DNA of 39,552 nucleotides from the NCBI GenBank assembly GCA_021828835.1, contig JAJZCY010000008.1, positions 1 to 39,552 of the forward strand. The letters are read 5' to 3'. The stretch's first letter is position 1. Every line of letters begins with the position of its first letter. A model generated the notes under the pieces. That model was given only the letters and a program-made list of their open reading frames with translations, was not told the origin of the DNA and did no database searches. The position numbers and the translations under genes were made by a program. Positions 8,083 through 16,279 of this stretch are shown piece after piece. Origin of the DNA: Acidobacteriota bacterium (GTDB lineage: Bacteria > Acidobacteriota > Terriglobia > Terriglobales > Acidobacteriaceae).

Positions 8083-8591
8083 TGGAATGGGCCTACATTC
8101 TGCTGACCGTCTTTTCGAGCTCCTGCGGCGATATTCTGTGCGCCAGCGGAATGTCTGAAGGCGGCGAGTTGCGCGATCTCGAACCCGGAGGAATGAGGAA
8201 GATCCTGCGCGAAATCGTCACGCGGCGGCGCGTGATCCTGGGCTGGCTCTGCTACGCGCTGTCGTTCTTCTCGCTGATGGGGCTGCTCTCGGTTGCAGCG
8301 CTCAGCGTGGCGGTGCCGGCCACCGCGCTCAGTTTCGTGCTGGACACCATTGGAGCGCGCTTCATCCTCCGCGAGCATGTGCCGTGGAAGCGCTGGGCGG
8401 GGGTGCTGTGCGTGACCGCGGGGGTGGTGATGGTGGTGCAGCCCGCGCCTGCTGTGCCGGCCTTAGCTGGGGCCGCCGGAACTCACGTGGCCGCCGTGCA
8501 GCGCAGCAAAAATCAGCCCGGCAACCACCAGTCCGGTGCCCGCGAGCTTAATGGCAAACGCGCGGCGGTTAAAGTCCTCCGTAAACCATGA
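8079..8591 (+). CDS. Small EamA/SMR-like membrane protein, subunit B of the coupled pair
   Basis: This 170-residue protein starts at the ATG overlapping the previous stop codon (a second ATG follows immediately). It has four predicted membrane helices: an N-terminal one (EWAYILLTVFSSSCGDILCASGM), one at ILGWLCYALSFFSLMGLLSVAA, one at SVAVPATALSFVLDTIGARFIL, and AGVLCVTAGVVMVVQP. The motif REHVPWKRWAGVLCVTAGV matches NEHVTTLRWVGVTLIFLGV in its partner, so the two are homologous, antiparallel-type halves. After the last helix comes a 45-residue hydrophilic basic tail whose coding DNA overlaps the 3' end of the opposite-strand EamA gene for 129 bases. That overlap is unusually long, and the tail may not be functionally constrained. 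Confidence 0.75.
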   Translation: MMEWAYILLTVFSSSCGDILCASGMSEGGELRDLEPGGMRKILREIVTRRRVILGWLCYALSFFSLMGLLSVAALSVAVPATALSFVLDTIGARFILREHVPWKRWAGVLCVTAGVVMVVQPAPAVPALAGAAGTHVAAVQRSKNQPGNHQSGARELNGKRAAVKVLRKP

Positions 8592-9380
8592 GGGCCGCCA
8601 GCGGGTGATGGCCCAGGCGCCGAGGAACACGATCACGTAGCGCACGCCTGAAATGGCTTCCAGCATGGAAGGCGAGGTCCGGCTCAAAGCGAAGATCACC
8701 AGGAAGGAGCCCACCCCGGCCACGAAGCGGTTGGCCATGTATCCAGCTTTACTGCGCGGCGGAGCTTCCTCAGAGCTGCGAAAGATCTCTCGCCGCCACT
8801 TGGGCCGCAACAGCAGCGCCATGGACCCGGCAAAGGTGCCGAGCGTGAAAAAGACATAGCCGCTGACGAACTGGGCGCCGTTGAAGGCGAGCTTCTGCAG
8901 CACGTCGCTGAGACCAAAGAAAACGGCCGCGGCGACAACCCGCGGCAGCGTGCGGCTGAGCGGCATCTTTTCGGCGAAGAACATCACAAAGCCGCCGGCG
9001 GTCATTACGGCGAAGCCCGTCAATCCGCCCACGTGGATGCCCAGCAGCGGCACCGACAAAACTACCGTGGCCAGCGGAGTGAAACCGCCGGTGGCTGCCA
9101 CTTCCTCCGAGGCCTCGCCGGCTTTGAGCGCCGCATAGTAGAACCAACTGGCGAGCAGATCGCAGAATCCGGCGGCTAGCGCCAGGCCCACGATCCGGCC
9201 GGAGGGCATGTGAAAACCGAAGGGGATGAGCAGCAGACCGAAGATGCTGATTGCCCCCAGCCAGAAAACATAGGAGGCGAGCGACTTCATCCCTTTGCGC
9301 TTGAGAAGGACTTTATCCCACACCAGGGAAATGCCCACCAGCCCGTGGGCGACGATCGCGATCAGCACTCCGTTGAGCAT
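8463..9380 (-). CDS. EamA-family (DMT superfamily) permease, full length
   Basis: This 305-residue protein has about ten hydrophobic segments in two repeated halves, the normal architecture of EamA/RhaT-type drug/metabolite transporters. Typical features are GFCDLLASWFYYAALKAGEASEEVAATGGFTPLATVVLSVPLLG in the first half and ALSRTSPSMLEAISGVRYVIVFLGAWAI in the second. It would export or exchange a small metabolite across the inner membrane; the substrate is unknown. No clear ribosome binding site precedes the ATG. It converges on the small EamA pair, so three DMT-type proteins lie together within 1.8 kb on opposite strands, which argues for a local duplication/divergence history or a shared theme of export. 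Confidence 0.85.
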   Translation of the reverse strand: MLNGVLIAIVAHGLVGISLVWDKVLLKRKGMKSLASYVFWLGAISIFGLLLIPFGFHMPSGRIVGLALAAGFCDLLASWFYYAALKAGEASEEVAATGGFTPLATVVLSVPLLGIHVGGLTGFAVMTAGGFVMFFAEKMPLSRTLPRVVAAAVFFGLSDVLQKLAFNGAQFVSGYVFFTLGTFAGSMALLLRPKWRREIFRSSEEAPPRSKAGYMANRFVAGVGSFLVIFALSRTSPSMLEAISGVRYVIVFLGAWAITRWRPSWFTEDFNRRAFAIKLAGTGLVVAGLIFAALHGGHVSSGGPS

Positions 9381-9555
9381 GCAGGGGACAAGCCGCGCCG
9401 CTCAGGATCCGGAGAAGGTGCGTCCGCGGCAGGCGCACGGCCGGATAATTTTCTCTGCCTGCAGGACAATGCGCACGATGCGCACAGCCTGCGGGCAAGG
9501 ATGATGACAAGCCAATACTCAGCTGCGGTAAAGAGGACGCAAGGCCCGGAGCAGC

Positions 9556-9768
9556 TCACGAATTCATGGCGCGTTTCAAGGGCGAGAACCCGTAGACGGC
9601 CGAGAGAATGACTTCGGCGGCAACGGCAGTGAGAACGCTCTTCCACTTGATGCTGACGGGAGCAAAGATTGCGGCTGCGGCGGCGGCCGATCCCACCCCG
9701 TAGCGGATCTTCTGTTCGGTTTCGCTCATTCTGAAGTCCTTGGCGATCTGGTTCATGACATCTGCCAT
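9556..9768 (-). CDS. Small membrane protein, DUF2892/YgaP-like
   Basis: This 70-residue protein has AAGGAG eight bases before its ATG. After a short hydrophilic N-terminus (MSETEQKIRYGVG) it has two hydrophobic segments (SAAAAAAIFAPV and SVLTAVAAEVILSAVYG) and ends in GFSPLKRAMN. This resembles the DUF2892 pattern, in which a two-helix hairpin ends in GYCPLYRALG-like residues. Here the usual Cys is replaced by Ser (GFSP). The function is unknown; relatives occur fused to rhodanese domains or alone. Confidence 0.65.
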   Translation of the reverse strand: MADVMNQIAKDFRMSETEQKIRYGVGSAAAAAAIFAPVSIKWKSVLTAVAAEVILSAVYGFSPLKRAMNS

Positions 9769-9965
9769 CGTTCTGCTCCTTGTGAAGAAAAGGTTGAGTA
9801 GCTTTCGCGAGTTGGGGCGTGCTAGCTGGTCGAATAGATGCCCGGGTAGTGGAGCGAGTTAGCCGCTCGCGCAGGCTTCCAATTTGCATTGCCAACGCCG
9901 ATTGAAGCGGCCGCGCCCGCATCCAACCGCCTTAGGCCCCGAGCCGCGCAGGGATACCGCCGCAG

Positions 9966-10586
9966 ATGAATTGGGTTGCACACATGGTCCGGACGGCCCT
10001 CGTACACTGGGGCTATCTCGCTCTTGCCGCCGGCTTGGTAGGCGAAGATGCGGGGCTGCCGCTCCCCGGTGAAACCGTGCTCATGTTCGCCAGTTTTCTC
10101 TCCCACAAGACAAGCTCCCTCTCGTTGTGGCTGGTGATCCTGGTCGGCATTGCCTCCGCGGTGGGCGGCGATAACCTCGGCTTCTGGGTGGGACGAAGGC
10201 TGGGTCCGCGGCTGTTGCGCTGGTTCCGCGACAAGCTCCATAAGGGCGATGACGTGGAGGTGGCCAGCGATCAGTTCCGCCATCACGGTGGAGCGACTGT
10301 CTTCTGGGCGCGCTACATCTTCGGGCTGCGCACCATCGCGGGACCGGTGGCAGGCGCGCTGGACATGGAATGGAAGAGATTCCTGCTGTACAACTTTCTC
10401 GGTGCTTTCACCTGGGTGACGGCCATCTCCGTCACCGGCTATCTCTTCGCCAACGAATTCAATTCGCTGCTGAGCTACTTTGAAAAAGGATCGTGGGCCA
10501 TCTCCGCCGGGCTGCTCACGCTCGGCTATATTCTCTGGCGGCGCAAGAAAAAGAAATTCCACGAGCGCAAGCAGCGCGCTGCCTAG
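9966..10586 (+). CDS. DedA-family membrane protein (SNARE-associated/VTT domain)
   Basis: This 206-residue protein matches DedA: the N-terminal re-entrant motif GLVGEDAGLPLPGETVLMFASFLS with the conserved acidic residues, then SAVGGDNLGFWVGRRLGPRLL, and FWARYIFGLRTIAGPVAGALDMEWKRFLLYNFLGA, in which the arginines needed in DedA transporters (R in RYIFGLR) are present. DedA proteins are proton-coupled membrane proteins implicated in recycling undecaprenyl phosphate or phosphatidylethanolamine across the inner membrane. The ATG used here gives full family length; an ATG six codons later is also possible because neither has a strong ribosome binding site. The stop codon overlaps that of the convergent VTT protein. 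Confidence 0.88.
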   Translation: MNWVAHMVRTALVHWGYLALAAGLVGEDAGLPLPGETVLMFASFLSHKTSSLSLWLVILVGIASAVGGDNLGFWVGRRLGPRLLRWFRDKLHKGDDVEVASDQFRHHGGATVFWARYIFGLRTIAGPVAGALDMEWKRFLLYNFLGAFTWVTAISVTGYLFANEFNSLLSYFEKGSWAISAGLLTLGYILWRRKKKKFHERKQRAA

Positions 10587-11203
10587 CTTTGCGAGGCGGC
10601 TTCCGCCGCCCGTCGGCGCGACTTGCGCCACCACTTCCAGATGGAAAATGCGCTCGCCACAAAACAGAGAATGATAAAGACGAACATGCCCCACTCGAAT
10701 GGCTTTGACTTTGCAATGTGCATCACCGTGGAGCCGAACTTGATCGCCAGCACCGCCAGGATCGCGAAGCGCACGCCGCGGGTGAAAAAGTTCACGGTGA
10801 GAATGCGCCAGATGGGATAATCGATGGCCGCGACGGCGGCAATCACCGTGGTGAAAGGGAAGGGCGGAGGCGCAATACCCGCCAGCGCCACGGCCGCGCC
10901 GGCTCGCTTGCCGATGCGCTTTTGCAGACTATTGTAGCGGTCTTCGCCCGCAACTTTCTTGATGCCCTCCTCGCCCAGCTTGCGGGCCACCAGCGCCAGA
11001 ATCAGCACCCCCAGGGTTGAGCCGATCGCCGCCAGAATCACGTACCACGGCGCCCCGCCATGATGGCGTGCCACCAGGCCCACGACGACCAGGTCGTTCC
11101 CGAAGGGAAGCACCAGAAACGACGAGTCCATGATCCCCATGACCAGCGGGCCAAAGTAACCGATATGAAAGACAAACTGAAGAAGTGGAAGCAGGGATTT
11201 CAT
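10583..11203 (-). CDS. VTT/DedA-like (YqaA-type) membrane protein
   Basis: This 206-residue protein starts at the internal ATG (MKSLLPLLQ), because the 37 residues upstream of it are Arg/Pro-rich and look non-coding. Membrane segments include LVMGIMDSSFLVLPFGNDLVVVGLVA, VILAAIGSTLGVLILALVARKLGEEG and GAAVALAGIAPPPFPFTTVIAAVAAIDYPIWRILTVNFFTRGVRFAILAVLAI. The layout (acidic helix, Pro-rich PPPFPFT turn, Arg-containing helix) matches the VTT fold of the SNARE-associated/DedA superfamily, in the YqaA/YdjZ-like branch. Likely lipid-carrier or phospholipid translocation, by family analogy. It converges on the DedA gene and is of equal length, but the two sequences are not close. Confidence 0.8.
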   Translation of the reverse strand: MKSLLPLLQFVFHIGYFGPLVMGIMDSSFLVLPFGNDLVVVGLVARHHGGAPWYVILAAIGSTLGVLILALVARKLGEEGIKKVAGEDRYNSLQKRIGKRAGAAVALAGIAPPPFPFTTVIAAVAAIDYPIWRILTVNFFTRGVRFAILAVLAIKFGSTVMHIAKSKPFEWGMFVFIILCFVASAFSIWKWWRKSRRRAAEAASQS

Positions 11204-11518
11204 CGATTTTGGAGAGCGTCGCGGCCCGGGGATCACTGCCGCTGTGGATATAGATGCACGCGGGACAGTTACCCGGATCAGCGGGCCGGCCCGGGGGGCT
11301 GGAATTTTCCTCAACCGGGGCGGAGATCAGGCAACCCTTTCCACCGGGTTAGAGTCTACACTCGTACCCATACACTGTAGTTGGCGTCACACTGAATCGA
11401 CTTTCGGGTGGTTGCCATATGCCAGAGGACGACGGCTAAGCTCATACGAGAATCACGGCGCCGCCAGTGCGCTGCCGCTTCCCTGATACGAAAATCTTCC
11501 CTTTGAGGAGCTTGCGGT
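11204..11518. other. Intergenic region upstream of the lipoprotein gene
   Basis: This divergent intergenic stretch separates the VTT gene from the lipoprotein gene. It holds a GC palindrome-rich block near 11280-11300 and two copies of TACACT (11357-11362, 11371-11376) that could serve as -10 elements for the rightward gene, though no good -35 accompanies them. The lipoprotein ribosome binding site (GAGGAG) is at its right end. I see no gene. Confidence 0.4.
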
Positions 11519-12244
11519 ATGAATTTACATCGCAGAGGTATGTCTACGGCCGCTTTGGCGGCTGCGATTTTGTTTGCGGTCAGCGGATGCAAATCGAGCA
11601 AAACGGCAAACAGCACAAACAACCCGCAACCAGGCAGCAGTGCGCAGGCGAACGGTGCCGCTCCGGGCAGCGGTCCCGGAGCCGGAGCAGGGCAGGCGCG
11701 GATGCCCCAACCCCCGCCCCCTCCAGCGGCTGTGAATCTGCCCGCCGGAACCAGATTGCGCGTGCGGCTCGACCAGGATCTGGGTTCGAAGATCAGTCAG
11801 CCCGGCGACTTCTTCAACGCCACCATCGTCAGCGATGTGGTGGTTGACGGGCAAACCGTGGTCCCGGCCGGCGCGCGCGCCGCGGGTACCGTGATCGATG
11901 CCCAGCCTCTGGGCCGGTTCAAGGGCCAGGCGCTGCTGGCGATCCGTCTCGACCGGGTGCAGACCAACTGGGGCGCTTATCCGGTGGCCACTCGCTCCAT
12001 CGAACGGGTTGAGCGCGGCAAGGGCAAGCGCACGGCGCTGTTTGCCGGCGGCGGCGGTGCGCTGGGCGCGCTGATCGGCGGCCTGGCGGGCGGCGGCAAG
12101 GGCGCGCTGATCGGCGGTCTGGCGGGTGCGGGCGCAGGTACTGCGGGTGGCGCCTTCACCGGCAACCGGCAGATCGTTCTGCCCGCGGAGACCATCCTCA
12201 CCTTCCGGCTCGATCGGTCGGTTCGCATCGTCGAAGGCCAGTAA
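11519..12244 (+). CDS. Glycine-zipper outer-membrane lipoprotein, uncharacterised
   Basis: This 241-residue protein is preceded by TTTGAGGAG eight bases upstream of the ATG. A lipoprotein signal ends in the lipobox AVSGC (Cys24). A Pro/Gly/Asn-rich linker runs to about residue 72. Residues about 73-155 form a beta-rich domain (LPAGTRLRVRLDQDLGSKISQPGDFFNATI, then GQTVVPAGARAAGTVIDA) resembling the TrbI/DUF-type barrel that sets surface-property defaults. It is followed by a glycine-zipper stretch, GGALGALIGGLAGGGKGALIGG and on, and a last strand LPAETILTFRLDRSVRI. Glycine zippers of this kind insert in membranes or oligomerise. Proteins of this plan are frequent in Acidobacteriota and have no assigned function. 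A strong terminator follows, so it is its own unit. Confidence 0.82.
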   Translation: MNLHRRGMSTAALAAAILFAVSGCKSSKTANSTNNPQPGSSAQANGAAPGSGPGAGAGQARMPQPPPPPAAVNLPAGTRLRVRLDQDLGSKISQPGDFFNATIVSDVVVDGQTVVPAGARAAGTVIDAQPLGRFKGQALLAIRLDRVQTNWGAYPVATRSIERVERGKGKRTALFAGGGGALGALIGGLAGGGKGALIGGLAGAGAGTAGGAFTGNRQIVLPAETILTFRLDRSVRIVEGQ

Positions 12245-12280
12245 CCGCGGTAGCCTGCCGCGCGATCCGCGGAGATCGAA

Positions 12281-12317
12281 GCGGCTCATCCGGCAAGTTC
12301 GGATGAGCCGCTTTTTT
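12281..12317 (+). terminator. Intrinsic terminator of the lipoprotein gene
   Basis: A perfect 12-bp stem (GCGGCTCATCCG / CGGATGAGCCGC) with loop GCAAGTT is followed directly by T6. It lies 36 bases after the lipoprotein stop codon and before the convergent diguanylate cyclase gene. The left flank has no A-run, so it acts mainly rightward. Confidence 0.93.
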
Positions 12318-12360
12318 CGTTCCCGAGAGAACAGGATGTGCCCCGGGCGGAGAAACCGCG

Positions 12361-13386
12361 CTACTTTCCGCGAACCTGGCCGCGACCGCTGCCCTTGACC
12401 AGATACATGCGGCTGTCTGCCGTGCCGATGACCGAGTGCAGGGTGTCTCCGTCGGCGGGAGCGGTGGCTACGCCGACGCTGGCGCTCACCGTGAGTGTGA
12501 GGCCGTTCTTCATGTGGAACTCCGTGGCCATCAGCGTCTGGAGCAGTCCGTCCGCCACCCGCAGGGCCTCCGTCGCCACCGTGGCCGGCATCAGGATCAC
12601 AAACTCATCTCCGCCATACCGGAAGCAGCTATCCTGCGGCCGCTTCAGCTCCTGCAGACGGTGGCCGATGCTGGCCAGCAGCTCGCTCCCCACCAGGTGA
12701 CCGTGGCGATCGTTGACCATCTTGAACCGGTCCAGATCCAGGAACGCCAGGCTCACCGGGCGGCCCTCCGTGTGGCAGAGGTCGATCTCGCGGGCCAGCA
12801 CATCGTAAAGGTGGCGCACGTTGTAGAGACCGGTGGTGTCATCCGTAATGGTGAGCTGCTGGATGCGGGCGACGTCGTGGGCGTTCTCGATAGCGATGGC
12901 CGCGTGATCGGCCAGAATGTGCAGAAAGGCGATCGTGTAATCGGTCATCTGCTCGGTGCGGGGGTTGAAGATTTCGATGGCCCCGTGGGTGCCTTTACGC
13001 CCCCGCAACGGCATCGCGATCACCGAGCGCACCTGGCGCAGTTTGCCCTCTGAGCCCTGGTGCACGCGCGGGTCGTCGGCGGACTCCGGAACAATCAGCG
13101 TCTCGCCGTGCTCCACCACCCAGCCGGCTACCCCTTCGCCGATCTTGACGCGCAGATCGCGCAGCTTTTCCTGTTCTCCGCCGGCGGCGATCGCGTAATA
13201 GAGCTCCTGGGTATCGCCGTCGCGCATCAGCAGCGTCCACAGCTCGGCATGAACGATCCGTTCCATGTGATCGAGGATGGTGCGCAGAATCGTATCCAGA
13301 TCGAAGCTGGACGTGAGAGAGCGCGCCAACTGGTGGAAGACGAGCAGATCCGCGAGCGGGATCCGTCCTTCCGACTCGAACACCAT
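12361..13386 (-). CDS. Diguanylate cyclase with GAF sensor domain
   Basis: The protein has 341 residues. The ATG at 13386 is used because AAAAGG sits six bases upstream; longer starts lack a site. Residues about 15-165 form a GAF domain (LLVFHQLARSLTSSFDLDTILRTILDHM, then KIGEGVAGWVVEHGETLIVPESADDPR and AIEIFNP). Residues about 178-338 form a GGDEF domain with the intact catalytic motif GGDEF (258-262) and an RxxD inhibitory site (RPQD, 249-252) exactly five residues upstream. It should therefore make cyclic di-GMP from GTP and be feedback-inhibited by its product. There is no membrane segment, so it is a cytoplasmic enzyme sensing a small ligand through GAF. It lies upstream of no c-di-GMP effector seen here. 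Confidence 0.93.
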   Translation of the reverse strand: MVFESEGRIPLADLLVFHQLARSLTSSFDLDTILRTILDHMERIVHAELWTLLMRDGDTQELYYAIAAGGEQEKLRDLRVKIGEGVAGWVVEHGETLIVPESADDPRVHQGSEGKLRQVRSVIAMPLRGRKGTHGAIEIFNPRTEQMTDYTIAFLHILADHAAIAIENAHDVARIQQLTITDDTTGLYNVRHLYDVLAREIDLCHTEGRPVSLAFLDLDRFKMVNDRHGHLVGSELLASIGHRLQELKRPQDSCFRYGGDEFVILMPATVATEALRVADGLLQTLMATEFHMKNGLTLTVSASVGVATAPADGDTLHSVIGTADSRMYLVKGSGRGQVRGK

Positions 13387-13499
13387 AGCCGACCTTTTCA
13401 GGGGGAGCTTTTTAAACATACTGCACGCGAAAAGTATGTACAAGGCCCAGAACGAATTGGTTGTTGCTGCTCGAAATCAGACGGAGTTGACGATGCATC

Positions 13500-14537
13500 T
13501 CAGCCGCCGATATGCACCATGGAACGGGAGGGTTTTAGGAATCCGGGCTCGCCGATGTGATGGCGGGCTTCCTTGGTCTGGACTGTTTGCAGAATATAGG
13601 CGCGCAGCTCCTGTTCGGATGCGCCGGCGCGGAGCCGGCCATAAAGATCGTGCTCCACCTGGGAAAAAAGACAGGTGCGGATCTTACCGTCGGAGGTAAG
13701 GCGGATGCGGCTGCAGGCCCCGCAGAAGGCCTCGGTGACCGGTGCGATGATGCCGATTTCTCCGCGGCCGTCTGTAAAGCCGTACCGGCGGGCGGTTTCG
13801 CTGGCCTCGCGACGGGGCAGTTCGAGCAGCGGCAGAACCCGGTGAATCCGCGCGACGATCTCCTTGAGCGGCACCACGATCTCCGGCGACCACAGCCGGC
13901 CTTCCTCGAGCGGCATGAACTCGATGAAGCGCACCAGCACATCTTCTTCGCGGGCAAAGCGGGCGAAGCCCTCTACCTGGTCGTCATTGAATCCGCGCAG
14001 CAGGACACAGTTGATTTTGAGCGGCGTGAGGCCGGCGGCACGGGCGGCTCGTATCCCGTTGAGCACGGCCGCAAAGCTGTCCGGGACGCGGGTGATGCGC
14101 TCGAAGACCGCGGGATCGACGGCGTCCATGCTCACAGTGATGCGGTTCAGACCCGCGGCCCGCAGCGGCGCGGCCAGCCCATCGAGCAGGTGGCCGTTGG
14201 TGGTCAGCGCCAGGTCGAGCGGTTCGCCCCCAGGGGTGCGCAGCGCAGCCAGTGCCCGGATCAGATCCAGAAGGCCGTGCCGCAACAGAGGCTCGCCGCC
14301 GGTGAGGCGCACTTTGGTGATGCCCAATCCGACAAAGAGCCGGATCATGCGCAGGTATTCGTCGATGCCGAGTTCGGGGTACTGCGGGCCCACCTCGCCC
14401 GTGCGGCAGTAGACGCACTTGTAATTGCATCGGTCGGTGATGGAGACACGCAGGTCGTGGATCACGCGACCATGGCTGTCGGTGAGCCGTGCGTCGGGTG
14501 TGACCGCGGAAATAGCGGAAAGGAAAGCAGCAACCAT
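13500..14537 (-). CDS. moaA: GTP 3',8-cyclase MoaA (molybdenum cofactor biosynthesis)
   Basis: This 345-residue radical-SAM enzyme converts GTP to (8S)-3',8-cyclo-7,8-dihydro-GTP, the first step of molybdopterin synthesis. The start is the ATG after GAAGGAG (spacing 3, short); it gives the usual MoaA length. The N-terminal iron-sulfur site is CNYKCVYC (C37, C41, C44). LTGGEPLLR is the SAM-binding GGE motif. The C-terminal cluster that binds GTP is CGACSRIRLTSDGKIRTC (C272, C275, C289). The chain ends in the essential Gly-Gly tail. No other mo- gene is nearby, so it is a stand-alone gene, possibly co-transcribed with the two-helix membrane protein 127 bases upstream. Confidence 0.97.
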   Translation of the reverse strand: MVAAFLSAISAVTPDARLTDSHGRVIHDLRVSITDRCNYKCVYCRTGEVGPQYPELGIDEYLRMIRLFVGLGITKVRLTGGEPLLRHGLLDLIRALAALRTPGGEPLDLALTTNGHLLDGLAAPLRAAGLNRITVSMDAVDPAVFERITRVPDSFAAVLNGIRAARAAGLTPLKINCVLLRGFNDDQVEGFARFAREEDVLVRFIEFMPLEEGRLWSPEIVVPLKEIVARIHRVLPLLELPRREASETARRYGFTDGRGEIGIIAPVTEAFCGACSRIRLTSDGKIRTCLFSQVEHDLYGRLRAGASEQELRAYILQTVQTKEARHHIGEPGFLKPSRSMVHIGG

Positions 14538-14664
14538 CGGCTCCTTCAAGGCTATACCGAATGGCGCAGATTTGCAGGAAGAACTGCGAGCCCGGAGACC
14601 TGCAGGCCAGTCGGCGCGGTCCGGAGAACAATCCAGCAGTGAAGGCCGCGCCGCCGCTTGAAGC

Positions 14665-14943
14665 TTAGTCGATGCGAGGCATGCCGCGGCGAAGAACCAG
14701 GCCGGTGATCCCGAAAACCACAACCAGCAGGATGGCCAGGAAGAAGTAGTACGTCATGGGGTGTGCCCATCCCGGCGAGTAGTCCAGGTCCTGCCAGGCC
14801 CACAGCGACAACACCGTGGCAAGCACGCTGAACTGGCCGGCCATGACCAGGAAGGTGTGGCCCAGGTCCCGGCGCTTGTCCAGCGCTTCCACCTGGTCGG
14901 GGGTGAGGTTGCGTTCTTCGGGGGGAAGCAGAGTATTTGCCAT
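14665..14943 (-). CDS. Two-helix membrane protein, uncharacterised
   Basis: This 92-residue protein starts at the ATG after CCAAGGAGAGG, a strong site. A hydrophilic N-terminus (PPEERNLTPDQVEALDKRRDLGH) is followed by two membrane segments (FLVMAGQFSVLATVLSLWAW and TYYFFLAILLVVVFGITGLVL) and a short basic tail. I do not recognise the family. It could be a small respiratory-chain or cofactor-enzyme accessory subunit, but nothing beyond its position upstream of moaA supports that. Confidence 0.7.
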   Translation of the reverse strand: MANTLLPPEERNLTPDQVEALDKRRDLGHTFLVMAGQFSVLATVLSLWAWQDLDYSPGWAHPMTYYFFLAILLVVVFGITGLVLRRGMPRID

Positions 14944-15141
14944 CAAATCCTCTCCTTGGCGCGTTCGGCTATGCGCTCCAGGCAAACCGGACAGGCGGCA
15001 CGATGCCGGAAAAAAGGCAGTACCGCTGTGGGCTGAAGATGAGTGCCGAAACGCCAGCGGGCCTTGCGGATGACCTCCGCCCGCGTGCATCTCCGATTGA
15101 ATCACACCGCGGCCGAACTGCGCTACTGAAATGCGCGGCCG

Positions 15142-16128
15142 TCAAGGGGTGGGGAGCGAGTAGATGAGCAGGCGGGCGGGCGTGGTGCCGCGGCGCGGCG
15201 CCGCCACCAGAAGGCGCTTCCACTGCGGCACCCACAGACCGGTGCGCGCACCTGAGGCCGTCGTTACGTGGGCCGTGGAGGTGAGCCGATGGCTGCCGAC
15301 GCGCACCACGTCCACATACCCTTCGGCGCCAATCACGAAGGCGGTCTTGGAGTCGGAATCGAAGAACAGATCGTCGGCGTCCCCTACGGTGGCCATGCGA
15401 TCGAGAACCTGACCGCTGGCCGTGTCGATCAGCAGCAGCACTCCGGGATCGCGGCAAGCCACCAGCAGACGATGGTCCGCTGCATCCAACGCCATGGGAA
15501 AGTTGCCGTTCGCCGAGGGCTCTACCCAGTCGGGGTTGACCGCCATGGTGTTCAGATCGATGTGACCAATGCTGCCGTTGCCGGGCAGATTCACGAAGAT
15601 CTGCTGGGCGTCGGGGGTGAGTTCAAAAGCCTCGGGGTGGGCGGGCAGGCGCAGGTCGCGAATCCGGGTAAGGTCCAGGCTCAGCACCGCGATGGCGCCG
15701 GCGCCATAGGCGGCCAGCACCTGGTTGTGGACGGGATCAAAGCGCAGATTATCGGCGTCTTCTCCCAGAGCGACGGTCTTCAGATGGGCCAGGGTGCGGG
15801 CGTCGTAGCTGCGTACCGTGCCATCGTCGCCATTGGCCACGTAGACGGCTTGCCGTGCGGGCACGTAGAGAATCCCCTGGGGCTCGTGCAGGCCCTCGAT
15901 GCGGGCAACGCGGCGGCCCTCGCGCAGGTCCACGACCTCGACCTCGTCGCTGCCCAGCGCGGAAATATAGACGCGCTGCGCGGTGAGATCGGCGGCGAGG
16001 TGGTCGATGCGCCCCTCCACGCCGGGGAGCGGAATGGCGCGGTCAAGTTTGAGGGGCGGGAGCTGCTGCGTGGCAATCGAAACTGCGCAGGCGGCAAGAC
16101 AGACAAAAACAAACGCACGGCGAAGCAC
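15142..16128 (-). CDS. Secreted YncE-like beta-propeller protein
   Basis: The protein has 328 residues. A GTG start with AGGAGG eight bases upstream is clearly better than the ATG 19 codons earlier. An N-terminal signal peptide (LRRAFVFVCLAACAVSIATQQ) leads into a repeat domain of about seven 40-residue blades. Typical blades are RVYISALGSDEVEVVDLREGRRVARIEG, AVYVANGDDGTVRSYDARTLAHLKTVALG and LLVACRDPGVLLLIDTASGQVLDRM. This is the YVTN/YncE-type propeller, located in the periplasm. Such proteins are usually binding scaffolds without catalysis. It shares the fold with the N-terminal part of the 936-residue phosphoesterase fusion 4.4 kb away, but not close sequence. Confidence 0.85.
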   Translation of the reverse strand: MLRRAFVFVCLAACAVSIATQQLPPLKLDRAIPLPGVEGRIDHLAADLTAQRVYISALGSDEVEVVDLREGRRVARIEGLHEPQGILYVPARQAVYVANGDDGTVRSYDARTLAHLKTVALGEDADNLRFDPVHNQVLAAYGAGAIAVLSLDLTRIRDLRLPAHPEAFELTPDAQQIFVNLPGNGSIGHIDLNTMAVNPDWVEPSANGNFPMALDAADHRLLVACRDPGVLLLIDTASGQVLDRMATVGDADDLFFDSDSKTAFVIGAEGYVDVVRVGSHRLTSTAHVTTASGARTGLWVPQWKRLLVAAPRRGTTPARLLIYSLPTP

Positions 16129-16279
16129 GGAACGGTCCTCCTGGGCGGCCTTCGCCCTGTTCGCAGAAAAAACACGCGCAAGCACCGTCGGCCGCGGCGC
16201 GGCAGGCGGCGGATGGGCGAGGGAACCAGGCGAAATGCAGGAAGTGCCCGGGGGAGGGCCGTTGCAACACTACGCGGTG

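Noticed and set aside
14538-14664. Possible molybdenum-cofactor riboswitch upstream of moaA
   Set aside because: The 127-base leader shows no conserved-looking set of paired stems that I could match to that riboswitch class.
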